A DNA stretch of 64,000 nt, taken from assembly GCA_036873135.1 (NCBI GenBank), contig JAPTYO010000059.1, positions 7,495,066 to 7,559,065 of the forward strand, given 5' to 3'. This stretch comes from Clarkia xantiana subsp. parviflora. Taxonomy: Eukaryota > Streptophyta > Magnoliopsida > Myrtales > Onagraceae. The position numbers were made by a program, and so were the translations under genes. A model generated the notes under the pieces. That model did no database searches. It was given only the letters and a program-made list of their open reading frames with translations, and was not told the DNA's origin. Every line of letters begins with the position of its first letter. Positions within the stretch are counted from its first letter, which is position 1. This document shows positions 23,824 through 35,281 of the stretch, piece by piece.

Positions 23824-26800
23824 TTAGTTCCCCCCACCGGGAGGTGGTTGATACCCAATATACGGGTTGTAATAGCCGTAATAAGAAGGTGGGAACTGCC
23901 CAGACGGTGCTTGGAGAGGCCCAGGCTGTGAAGAACTAGACCCACGCAGTGGTGGATAAGGACCGACTGGTGTTGGATAAGGCCCAGCTGGTGGTGGATA
24001 AGGCCCAGGAAATGGGCCGGGCCTTGCAGACTGTGACATGGCGACCCTATCCTGTACAAATCCTGGTTGTGAAAACTGAGTAGCCATTGGAGGTTGGGAA
24101 TCAGGTATATCCATTTCTTGTGCGTCTTCACGTTCCTCCTCGATGCTACAGTCAGACATCTCTCCATCTTCAAGTATATTGAGCATGTCATGTTGCCCAG
24201 AAACAGTCAAGCAATGAGTTGTGATGTCCATCATTTTTTTGTAACGTTCCTTAGGAGGGCCATTGTCATGCATCAATTTTCTTATCTGTTTATACATGAG
24301 ACTGTAGCCACGCGCCTGTTCAACAATTCACGTAATAGTGGTTATTCGAATGACTTAATTGTAGACTTATAAAGATATATTTCACTTGTCTTACCATGTA
24401 GCTTATCATGTCACCGTGTTGACCGAGATACCCCTGCGAAGGGCGAACATGCAATGGTCGTTGTTCTTCAACTTCTTCAGCTTCAACTTCAACTTCTTGT
24501 TGATCTTTAGCTAAATAAGTTGTAATACGACGATACCACTTGAAATATTCTTTCGACCTCACACATTCGGGCTCAGGGATAGGATACATATCACGATCAT
24601 TGCGGTTGTTCCACAACAATATGTACTCCTCATGGGTAACATGCCACGGTGTTGCCGGTGACTTCTGCCATTGGGCACACGAGTGGAGGTTATCCCATAA
24701 TTGTCGATCAGGGAACACCTCGGGGATATAAAATCCTAAGCCTAACTGCTTATACACTCGTTGTGGCAGTTGATATTCAACAGAGTTAAAGTGGATCAGA
24801 GGTAGTTGTAAGTATGCCAATTCCCAACCTTCTCTGGCAATTTGTGGCATTATTGATGCAACTTCCGCGGTCCATGGGTTCCAAGTAACCTGTGTTATAA
24901 CAATATTAGAATCAACATATTAACTATAAATATAATATGCCATTCTAATGATCGATTATTTAAGTTTAATACCGCAAAGTTCTTCAATATCTTAAGTTCA
25001 TCTCGGTAAAACCACCTAGTACGAGATTGGACAGTTTTCTTTGAACTCTTTTTCTCTCTCCACCAACAACCGACAGCACGACCAGCCTCAACATGACCAA
25101 AGCACGTGGGTCTACCAAGCGCGAGATACGTCCAACACCACACCTATATATGAGATAAATGCCATTACATAATATAAGTAATTAATAATATTAATAATGC
25201 ATTTTCAATACCTGTACTAGCACACCACAACCGCCGATGTTGGTCGCTGACTTTTTACAAGTCCACTTGCACAATCCCCTGTACAAGTGGCTTAATACAG
25301 CAGAACCCCAACTGTATAGACTGCACACGTCCAGATCTTCGATAAAATATAAATATTGTAGTGGCACCAACGATCCGTTGGAGTCTGCGAATAAAACTGT
25401 CCCTAAGAGACACAATATATACGCTCTTGCTCTCTTTTCTGCTTCTTCATCATCGTCTGTTTCGAACTGAGGATGGTTTTTTTCTTTCAAGAAAGTGTTC
25501 TTCAACCAGCTGCACTTGAGATCACACGTCCCTTTGATTAATTCGTTGGCAGGCGGTTGTTCACCAAACAAACGCTGGAAAACAGATAGAGTGTGATTTT
25601 TCATAAATCCCGCAACTGAAACTTCGGGATCTAATACAATTCCATCTCTGTAATGGTCTGATATCGGCGGACCATCTATCCTTAACCCCAAGATCATCGC
25701 CACATCCTTCAGAGTAATCGTCATTTCACCTGTAGGAAGATGAAAACTGTGGGTTTCTGGTCGCCACCTCTCCGCTAAAGCATGCATCATTCCAACATCT
25801 ACCTCAATACGAGATGTCAATCCTGCATCAAGAAAGCCCGCCCGGTTGACGAACCTCGCAGTTCGTTCGTCTATCTCCCACAATTTTGCACATCTAAAGT
25901 GTGACTCGGGCCACGGAGTCTCGATCTATCAACATGAAAATATTCGTTATTAGTTAAAAATAATTAATTCGTCAATTTTATTTTCGAAGTTTTTTCAATG
26001 TAAAAATATTTCTTCAATAATGTCCAATATCTATTTTTCATAATTCTAATTTCTCTATTTAAAATCAACATTTAAAAATACTATCAAATTTCATAAATAC
26101 TTTTAATATATTATAACACTCTAATTTATGTTTTTATATTCAAAATGTAAAAAAAAAAAGTCTAATCTAATCTCTATTTTTAAATTTTGTTTTTAATTTT
26201 ATTTGATAGTTTAGTTTTTTTTTTTCCTACAGAACTCGTAGAAACCCTATTTGAAAACGCTATAAATTCGACATTTTAAATAAAAAACTTTCAAAATTTT
26301 CGTAAATTATGTCAACACTTAATAGCACAGTAATATCTATTTTTAAGTAGAAATTTAAAAAAATAACCGTTTAATCTCTATTTTTCAATAATGTTATTTT
26401 TAATTTGAATTTTTTTTTACTATTTCTAGAATAATTTGAACATTTGAAAACCCAATAATTTTAAATTTTTTCTCGTATTTAATAAGAAACCATGAAAATT
26501 CGTAATTAATTTCAAAATTTAATAGCACCATAATTTCTATTTTTATTTTATTTTTTAATATAGAGATTAAAAAAAAAAATCTAATCTATATTTTTCAGTT
26601 TGCTTTTTTTAATTTGAATTTTTTTTAACTTCTAATATAATTTCGAAATTGGAAAACCAAATATTTTTATTTTGTATTTAAATAAGAAATTAAAAAAACT
26701 ATTAAATTTCGTAATTACGGTTAACATTTAATAACACACTAATTGGAACCGTAAGACAATAATGAACATTTTTTTTTTCAATTTGGAAATTGTTTTTACA

Positions 26801-27329
26801 TAAATTAACAATAATTTCAAACTATCTAAAATCGCTGATTTGTTATTTAAATTTCTAATTAAAATTTTAATTAATAGTCTAAAATTTCAAAAATAACTTT
26901 CTACATTTTAAAGCACATTAATTTTAATTTATGATTTCTAATTTTAAATTGGACATTTATAAAGAAATTGTCAAATTTCAAAATTTAAAAACAAAACTCA
27001 GTAATTTCTTCCTTTTAAATTTCGATTTTCAATTTTTTTTTTTCAAAATTATAAAAATACTTTTATTTCGAAAAAAAAAAAAAACATCTACTTTCGTATC
27101 AATAACATATTTATTTGGCATTGTACTCTATTTACGCAATCTAATTTAATCTATGTATCAATATAAACATTTATATTTATAGAGAAAATAGAAAATTTAC
27201 CGTGTCCGTGTGGACAAAACTAGCCCTGTGTACGTTATTCATGTAGAGCACGGTATTATCTCCTAGTTCATTGCCAAAACTCATCCTTCTTCTTGAACCG
27301 GAAGAACAGCCTTCACCATGGTAAGCCAT
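23824..27329 (-). CDS. plant mobile domain protein (MAIN / PP7 long-form-like), MULE-borne
   Basis: Five minus-strand exons: 27201-27329, 25212-25925, 24973-25143, 24395-24889, 23824-24315. All introns are GT-AG and each exon is a multiple of three. The 666-aa product has no stop. A short N-terminus (MAYHGEGCSSGSRRR) is followed by the plant mobile domain: RFVNRAGFLDAG, MMHALAERWRPETHSFHLP and GEMTITLKDVAMILGLRIDG, a signature shared with MAIN/MAIL1 and the non-catalytic part of PP7 long-form proteins. Middle exons include RTRWFYRDELKIL and HVTHEEYILLWN. The end is acidic and then Pro/Gly/Tyr-rich (GPYPPPAGPYPTP). Arabidopsis MAIN and MAIL1 act in transposon silencing and gene expression; what this copy does is unknown. 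It converges on the transposase exon, stop to stop 441 bp apart. Confidence 0.88.
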
Positions 27330-27532
27330 TCCCCTTGAAAATTTAAGATTGAAAATATAACTCCTTTTATAAGTAAAATGATGAGAGAATTATATTTTTA
27401 CTAAAGCATAGAATTGGGGTTCTTATAGAAAATAGGAGGAGAAGGGAAGAAGATGGGAAGGTGGAAAAAAATTAGGGTTAGGGGTTTAGTGGGGGGAGGG
27501 GCGGCTGGTTTCAGCTGATGAAACCAGCCGTC

Positions 27533-27836
27533 CTGTCCCGCTGGTAATACCAGCGGGACGGGGAACCCGACAAAACGGGTTCCCCTAGGCGCAGGCATGC
27601 GCGCCTGCGCCTAGGGGAACCCGTTTTGTCGGGTTCCCGTCCCGCTGTTATTATCAGCGGGACAGTAGCCACGCGGGATGACAGATCATCCCGCGTGGCA
27701 GTCAGCGGGACAGGTCATGTCCCGCTGACCGTCCCGCTGATAATATTAGCGGGACGGGGCATTTTCATAAATGCCCCATTCTGAGGGGCATTTTTCAAAT
27801 TGGAACTTCGCGGGGGGGCAGTTTCATAAATTTTCC
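27533..27836 (-). repeat. MULE right terminal inverted repeat
   Basis: About 304 bp, reverse complement of the left repeat with a few substitutions and one hairpin module instead of two. It lies about 200 bp upstream of the plant-mobile-domain gene start, so it probably contains or adjoins that gene's promoter. Confidence 0.93.
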
Positions 27837-30800
27837 TATAAATTGTGCTTCTTGAAGTGTTTTATTTAACTTGAATGCCTAGCCTGACTTATCGTTCAAG
27901 GCGTTTGGAAGGAAAATCATTTAACCGACTTCATCCTTCTTCGTTTGTCGACTCATCTCAGAGATTTTATCCCATCTCCGAACTGAGCATTTTAGGTTTT
28001 CACCTTATGCGTCAGTTGATACCTTTTACAGGGTCGTGGTAGCTTTCGAAGCCTACTTCTTACCGATGTAAATGTTATCAATAAGTTGTTTCCATAGGAA
28101 TGCAAACTAAAATTCAGCACAACCATTATTCAAACACTTCAATATTAAACTCTTACTTTGAAACGATGTATTCCGTCTTTCGAGGTCCACTTGCGCATAG
28201 CGTAATTTTACCGAGGTTCCACTCCTTAGTATAATCATTTCATTTCTGAATTTAATTTAATTTAATCCAATCGGTGTCAAACATGATCATCATTACATTT
28301 TAGTTCATTCAAAGGAGTAATAATAATAAAGAAAGAGTTATATCATTCGATCTAGCTACGCAATCGATGGGTTTATTCAGTTTAGTTATCTTGACTGAGA
28401 TGACGGAGCATGTATTTCATTTCGTTTCATTTAGCCTCTTTTACCTGGCCAAAAATCTGGTTCCAAACCAGTCGGTTTGTATTTTCGTTTCGGATCGTTC
28501 TATCTTTATCGGGCCGTTAAATTGATAAGAAAATTGTGCATCGAACCTATCAAAAATTAATTTATTCAATAACTCCGAATCTCGAAATAACCAAAATTTT
28601 GTAGTTGAAACGAACAATGATTGATACATGACAATGGTATAGTTCTTGATCTGAAAGCCGCATATTTAATCCATGGTCGTCGTGCATATAGTTGAGAACC
28701 TTGAGTTGGACACTACATTTGAGTAGATTCACAAGTGAATCACGTCAAATGATTTGCGTCCTTATAAAACATTTCCCAGCTTTATACTCACGATATACGA
28801 GGCGTACTAGGGACGCACTTTATCAACGAGGTTTAACCCTCCGTATCATCGTATAGGACCTACTCGGTCCTGTTCTCTTCATGTTATGCCGATCATGGTT
28901 GACTTCTTTCGAGTTTAGTAAGGTGAGCAGATAAGGTTTCCCTTTCACTGCTGTGGTCACTGTACTTGATTAGGCTCAAGGTTATTGAGTCCCGTCAACA
29001 TAATATAACCATATACATCCTTTACATGTTGACTTTTCATTGCGTGGGTCTCGAGTGGCTTTTACACCAGCGTCCATGGAAAGTGAGTAGACCATCACGT
29101 TCAACCGAAACGTTTAACTTTTGCATCCTAGCTTCCACCGAGGCGGATGCAAATGGATACTAAGCTGCAACATTGCCTGGTTGCAATTGAAGCCTTCTTC
29201 AACTCCTTTTCTATCAAGGATGAATGTATCACAACTTATGCGCTCAGATCATCAAAGAACCTACTCCCATGCATGGTGAAACAAATTATTACATTCGTCC
29301 CTCATTGTCAAAATCATACAGACTACTATTTTCATCCGTAGTTGTCCTCTCCACTTTTCGTAATCTTAGTAGAGAGTTCAACACGTACTCATTTCATTCA
29401 TCATGATTCACACCATCAAGATTGCGAGGAATATCGAATCGCACTTAAATCAACCAATTCATACTAACACATCGATGATTATGCAAAAATCAGGGAGACA
29501 ACAACATTTTGAGAAAGAATTGCATACATCAAATATCCATTGAAATAGAATCCGGCAGATGGTGATTCCTCAGTCATCTAAACCAATCGACCACCAGTAA
29601 ACCAATGGAAGATGGCTGTGAAAGAGTTCACACTATCATCGTCTTCTATCCAATAGATCAGTCTCTTAAAAACGGTTTTAATCGCAAATTACCGGAACGA
29701 GAATTTTAAAATAAGCATACCCGATCTTGGCTTTCCCAAGGCCCTTTTTGTTTTGGAAAAATCATTCTGATGAATTCACTCATGCATACACAATTCTACA
29801 ATCCATGCAAATTATCATATGCTAGTAACATTCATCATACATACCACATACATGCTTACGCGTCATGCGTCTAATGTTCCGAGGAACTCATGCTTGCATT
29901 TATAATTCTACTTTTAAGTAAATTATCAAACGCAACTACATCCTTAACATTCCAGCATACGTGTCAAACATGTAACATCCACATCAATCATACATATTTG
30001 GTGACTAGTTTTCGGTTTTAAAATAATTTTAAACAATAAGGGCTGATTTGCAATTCATGCTTATATTCAATCACGCAAGCTTCTAGACATGAATCCTAGT
30101 CATTTTAAACCATCACAGCATGTCTATTCTAGTGCGCATACCATATATTTAACCAGGCTTCTGTCCACAACATGTAATATCCAGATAGCTTGACTCGGTC
30201 AAGACAACAGTTCTAATCATGCATAAATATATATTGAATAATAAACAATTGCAATTCAGCCCACTAATTTAACCAGTCCCAAAAACAAGTATCTCCGAGA
30301 TCCATCCCCATAATCGAAACAAGGCATAAAGGTTAGCAACCCTTTGAGCACTGTGTAGTCTATTTCGAGGTTAAAAAATATTTGGATTTTAAAAGTTGAC
30401 CTCCCTATTTTAATTGACTTGAATTCGGTTTAGAAAATATCGTTCGGTTCCTTCAATTTCAATCTATTTTGGTCCGGTTCGGTCCAGTTCAGAGAATCCC
30501 GTTCGGTCCGGTCCGGAAAATCCAGCTCGGTCCGGTCCGGCAAAAAAATCCGGTTCGGTCCGAACTGGTCCAAGAAAATAGGGTTCGGTTCAACACTCAA
30601 AACCGGTTCGGTTAGAACCACTTAATTACCCTGGTCCAACCCGACCTGAATAGGTCGAACTGATTGAGAAATCCGGTTCGGTTTTATTTCGTCCCGGCTT
30701 AACATGTTGACCGGCCTAATAATTAAAATTTAAATGGTTGAGATGATATGTTTACTTGTGGCCCAAGTAGGGTTTTAAATCCATTAAAAATATTAAATTT

Positions 30801-31538
30801 AGCCACCAAGTAACATTAATTATATAAAATAATTTCCAATATTAAAAAATTATATATATATATTTCTGCAATAACAAACACATATATATTTATTGCTAAG
30901 ATTCTATCTTTAAGATTAAATCAATCAACAATATATATATATATGTAAATTTTCGGCCATAATATAATGTATATATATTTTATTTATTGTCAATATTTTT
31001 AATAGGGAAACAAATAACTGACAATATATTTTCTCAATCTTTTAGGTAACTAAATCTATCAATAATATCTTTAACCATATTTAAATATTTAGATATATTT
31101 ATAGTTATATATTTCTATATATTTTGATGTGAATCTATCCTAATGTTCCTAATTATAGATATATTGTTAGCTTAATTAAAAATTAAAATATGTTAAACAA
31201 TATAATTTTATATTATGTGCCGAATTTTACAAGCTTGGTGACCAATAAATTGAAATTTTTACCTTGTAATTTTACTCAAAAATTCGGGACAAACATGAAT
31301 TAGGAACAAGATCAAGTTTTAATAAGATCTGCAATCCAATGTTTTGTTTTGATAAATATCATCTTTTTCTTGAAGATCATGAACATCAACTTTAACCAAG
31401 AACATGAAAATTTCGGACCTATCACATAAACCCTAAAATACGAAACTTTTTTTTTAAAAAAAATCTTCTTTAAAATTTCGGTCCAAAGTTTTAAATTTTC
31501 AAGAACACCAATTTATCAAAATCATGAACTCCTAACCT
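27837..31538 (-). other. copia copy 1 internal and leader DNA, non-coding
   Basis: This continues the copia sequence split by the MULE. It is similar to 33808-37910 in copy 2, clearest at 29480-30400 versus 35280-36180. No intact gene remains. A stretch at about 30450-30680 is made of cggttcggtccg-like repeats, so the small frame there is low complexity. 30720-31250 is very AT-rich. Confidence 0.6.
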
Positions 31539-31551
31539 GGCTCTGATACCA
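31539..31551 (-). promoter_or_regulatory. copia copy 1 primer-binding site
   Basis: The minus strand reads tggtatcagagcc, the complement of the 3' end of initiator tRNA-Met used by most plant copia elements. The LTR edge follows after one base; its terminal CA has become TA (tattag at 31553 on the plus strand). Confidence 0.88.
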
Positions 31552-31552
31552 C

Positions 31553-31660
31553 TATTAGATTACGGGGAGTAATCACTACGGAAACACTATAACATGGTAC
31601 GTGCGTGTAATCGAAATTACGAAGCGGAAGAGTTACACATACCTCGACAGTTTACCATGT
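31553..31660 (-). repeat. copia copy 1 5' LTR, truncated
   Basis: About 100 bp match the start of the 37925 LTR (attacggggagtaatcac, then tcgaaattacg.agcggaa), then similarity stops near 31660. The rest was lost or replaced by the gypsy tail. Confidence 0.75.
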
Positions 31661-33089
31661 GCTAAGGACTAAACTCATATCTATTTTCGTACAAGTCCCT
31701 AGCATCATGTATGAGCTTGTTTACATCTCTCCTATGCTTACATTAAATGCATGCTCCCTAATGTTGTATGACGCGCTACATACAATTAGTATTGCATGTT
31801 ACGTACACATAGACAATTATGCATGATATTATTTTTATATATGTATGATTCTAATTTATGATTGCTACATGATTATTTTTATAATATAAGTATGAATTGT
31901 ATGTTTACATCATATTACATGCTTACATCATATTCTAAGTTTACATCATGCTTCATGTTGACAAGCATGCTCTCCAATTTTATATAGCTCTAAGTATTTT
32001 GCTTATTGCTCGATTACGTCATCCATATGCTACGTCGTCATCTCCATGTTAACATCATGTTACACGTTTACGTCATGTACCATGATGACACCATGTTGCA
32101 TGATTATTTATTATTACAAGTATTTCGCTTATTGCATGTTATTACGAATATGTCATTAATTGCACACTGTTATATGTATACCGTCTGTTACGCTAACCCC
32201 GGGAACAGATTACGCACGTTCGTCGAAAAAGTAAAGATGGACGAATTTGTGCTCCGCGCATTCGATTGACAAACAGGCCACCCCTGAGGTCAGTGCCGAA
32301 CCTAAATTGGACGAATATACTATCTTAAACAGAGTCAAGCATGGGTTTTGAACCGCTACTTGACTCGGGGGCAAGTGATGGATATCTGTCCAATTCGGGT
32401 TCGTATTTACGTTTCGGACCTTGCAAACACGATGAAACCCACAAACGGATTTTACCGCGGACACCCCGAGTCCAAAACGGTCCGGATGCGCAGCACCCGG
32501 ACCGGGACCTCTGATTGCCAAGGCAATCCGGACCAGTCCAGATTGGTCCGGTTCGCCCGGCAATCTGGACCATGTTGGACATCTGACATGGTCCGGACTG
32601 TCGACTGGCACCGCGCGCTTACCCCTATTGTTTTTACTAAGTATGAGAAGTCGGTGCGCACATAGCCAACCTCGATGTCGGTAAGCATTTTCATTTAAAC
32701 CGGCATTGAACCGCATAAAACCGGGTACGGTTCTCGGGTTGCCTATAAATAGGGACCTAGACCTCCCATTTGACGACTTAACTCGAAACTCTCTCATATT
32801 GGCTATTTGTGCTCTGACCTCTCTCTACATACTCTCTTTCTCTCTAGATTGTGACTTAAGCATCAGAGAGGGCTCAACCAGCATCACCCCCCTCTCCATG
32901 CTGGTTATTTCCCGTTTTGCAGGACCCGACGTGTAGGAGACCAAGATTGGAGCCAAAGCCAAGTTCGGGGTTCGAGGATCGAGGTTCGCGGATCGTGGAT
33001 CATGACGTGTTGACAGGAGACCGTACCTGCGTGCACATCCAACCCGTTCGCGAAGAGAAATCCGAGGTGTCCCAGGTGGAACTGACCTC
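31661..33089 (+). mobile_element. 3' end of a Tat-type gypsy element with LTR-B
   Basis: 31661-32375 is non-coding tail with repeated atgttacatcatg-type motifs. It ends in a polypurine tract (gactcgggggcaag, 32362-32375). LTR-B follows from 32376 (TGATGGATATCTG) to 33089 (CCTCAACA), with cctataaatagg at 32741 and the shared catcagagagggctc. The element's 5' LTR and genes are missing. The right edge is copia copy 2 sequence (gtctcgttgggaac), which is unbroken in copia copy 1 at about 19034. Confidence 0.8.
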
Positions 33090-34636
33090 AACAGTCTCGT
33101 TGGGAACAACAGCAGTGCTAGAACCTTGACCTATAACTTTCCTATTACAACCTCTTGGTCTCGGGGTTTTACTTCCGAGATGCATTCCTTGATCACTAGG
33201 ATCTGGAACAAAGTATGGTTGGATCACTCCCACTGGGAACAATGGGTAATATAGGTAGTTGTGTCACTCCTGGTTCAGCAATTTTGACCATCAGGTTCGA
33301 CTTGATTCGTCCCAACAGCAACAGTGATTACTTGTGGTAGGGTTTATTCCTCCCACTGGATTTACTATGAAAATGTCCCCATTCTCATTTACCATGTCAT
33401 TCACTTGAGTTGCTGGTTCAAATCTCTCCCACTCGAATTAAGTGGGACCTGATTGTCATCGTTATTCTGCTATGTTTTGATCGTGACTATGCTGATTGAA
33501 ACTGTTAATGCATTTGGAAAATTTGCCCTCTTAGTGATTTAATGTCTCATGTTCCACCACGGTATCATTTAATCCAAGATGGAAACAGGTATTTTCTAGG
33601 AGTAACTGGCGTACCCTTGTCCTAAATACGTGTTTATTGAGCAAATTAATGTCGCATGGTGATATGATTTAACTCATTGTCACCTTTCAGCTATGATGGT
33701 TACCTACCTTACCGATCTTAATGGAACACGGTTTTACATTTATGTGAATCATTTGCCATCATTCCATATGGAATGTCTTATAGAACGACTCCAACATTAT
33801 GTAAATATATAAACTGTGTCTCTTGAAGTGTGTCATTTTAACTTGAATGCCTAGCCTGACTTTTCGTTCAAGGCTTATTGAAGGAAAATCGTTTATCCGA
33901 CTTCATCCTTTCTCGTTTGCTAACTTATCTCCGAGATTTTATCTTATCTCTGAACTGAGCGTTTTAGGTTTCCACCTTGTGCGTCAGCTGATACTTTTAC
34001 AAGGTCGTGGCAGTCTCCGAAGCCTCTACTGATGTAAATGTTATCAGTAAGTCATACTTCCGAAGGAGTGCAAACGAAAATTCAGCACGTCATCATATAA
34101 ACACTTCAATATTAATCTCATGTTATGAAATGATGTGTTCCATCTATCGAGGTCCACTTGTGCGTTGCGCAATCTACTCTGGGGGTTAAACTCTTGGTTA
34201 AATCGTTTCATTTCTGATTTTAATTCAATTTAATCGGTTTTAACTGTTTCAAACATGATTATGCAATCATTGTATTTGGAAAGGCGCTTTGATTTAACTC
34301 AAATAGATGTATGGATTTGTTTGATTCGGCTATATGCAATAGCTATATTGTTTCGGTATTATCACCTTTCCGGATCGATCTCGTTTCTAGCCGAGTCGAT
34401 TAATCTTGATGAGTAGAACACATTCAGAATTGAATGGTAACTACTTTATTAAAAAATTCCGAAACAATAATATTCACCAAAATTCAAACAAAAAATCCGA
34501 ATTAGCAAGAAAATAATCACGATAGCAAAATATTCTAGATCATCCACGAAGCTTTAAGAGACAAAGGCAGAGGACTAGGAGGAGATAAACGAGACATATA
34601 TATTGTACTTTTATCACTGGCGTTCATCACACCGGA

Positions 34637-35281
34637 TTATCGTTTGTGGACCAAAATGATGATCCCGTTTCCTCTGCATCGTCCCCTTAATCTCTTGTGG
34701 TGAAGCGCGGAAGGACCCTTTGGTTGTTTGATTTCAATAAACAGGGTCGTGATAAACTTAATTGCTTTAATCAAGTAATCAAGCCCGTCCTTGTCGGCCA
34801 ACCATGATAGAGGGTACTTCTGCGCGATACTGAGTATCTTTCTCCAATTTGATCTCTCGTTCGTAAGATCTGATGTGGGTTTTACACCTGCATCTTGGGA
34901 AATAAGGGCAACATACTCGAATAGTACTTTTCTTGCTTCAGCTGCCTTTCCCCCACCGAAGCGGATTTTTATAGCACACCAAAGTTGAAGAGCACTAAGG
35001 TTGAGTCTGAAGTCCTCTGCAACCTCTCTTTCCAGGGTTGCCAGTATCACTCTGCAAGCTCTCCGATTCATAAAGCTCCTTAACTTATTCGGGTAAGCAA
35101 GGACGCCTTGTTCATTCACCAATGTTCTTCCCTTATTCACATCAGTACACTTATGTATATCTTCAGCGAAAATGAGTTTTCTCACATATCCACTCAATGC
35201 ATCATAATCCTCGACATCCAGATTGCAAGGCTCGTAGAAGCGAATCGATCCAGCCATGAAAACTAACACTTTGATGATCAA
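34637..35281 (-). pseudogene. gag-like ORF of copia copy 2
   Basis: An open frame of up to 214 codons; the likelier start is the internal Met at about 35257 (MAGSIRFYEPCNLDVEDYD). It includes LSALQLWCAIKIRFGGG and a Lys/Arg-rich end. Its position, between a copia leader and the polyprotein remains, and the short W.....G-type arrangement fit a copia Gag, but the match is weak. Copy 1 has no such open frame at the matching place. The protein may be a truncated or lineage-specific Gag. Confidence 0.5.

Larger units (their letters stand above)
19784..27836. mobile_element. 8.05-kb Mutator-like element carrying a plant-mobile-domain gene
   Basis: Begins ggaaaatttatgaaact and ends with its complement. 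It is flanked by a perfect 9-bp target duplication, tataaattg at 19775-19783 and 27837-27845, the usual size for MULEs. Inside, left to right: a long terminal inverted repeat, AT-rich DNA, a tandem array of about 328-bp units, the last exon of a MULE transposase (plus strand), a complete five-exon plant-mobile-domain gene (minus strand), and the right terminal repeat. It lies in copia sequence whose uninterrupted counterpart is at 33808-33816. With only the transposase end left, movement would need an enzyme supplied from elsewhere. Confidence 0.95.
17300..31660 (-). mobile_element. copia copy 1, degenerate and interrupted by a MULE
   Basis: Minus-strand Ty1/copia remains: RNase H and RT fragments (17308-18629), a linker region (about 18900-19783, continuing at 27837), a long AT-rich leader, a primer site (31539-31551) and about 100 bp of 5' LTR (31553 to about 31660). 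From about 19030 rightward it parallels copia copy 2 (33090-38555). The MULE at 19784-27836 splits it. The 5' LTR is cut at about 31660, where a gypsy tail begins; the 3' LTR is missing. Confidence 0.8.

Noticed and set aside
30430..30621. Repetitive peptide with EPNPIF/DRTELDFPDRTE pattern
   Set aside because: It comes from a cggttcggtccg simple repeat in degenerate copia leader DNA.
32210..32797. 195-codon minus-strand frame over LTR-B
   Set aside because: It spans the polypurine tract and the LTR start, has no domain, and the equivalent region of LTR-C is not open.
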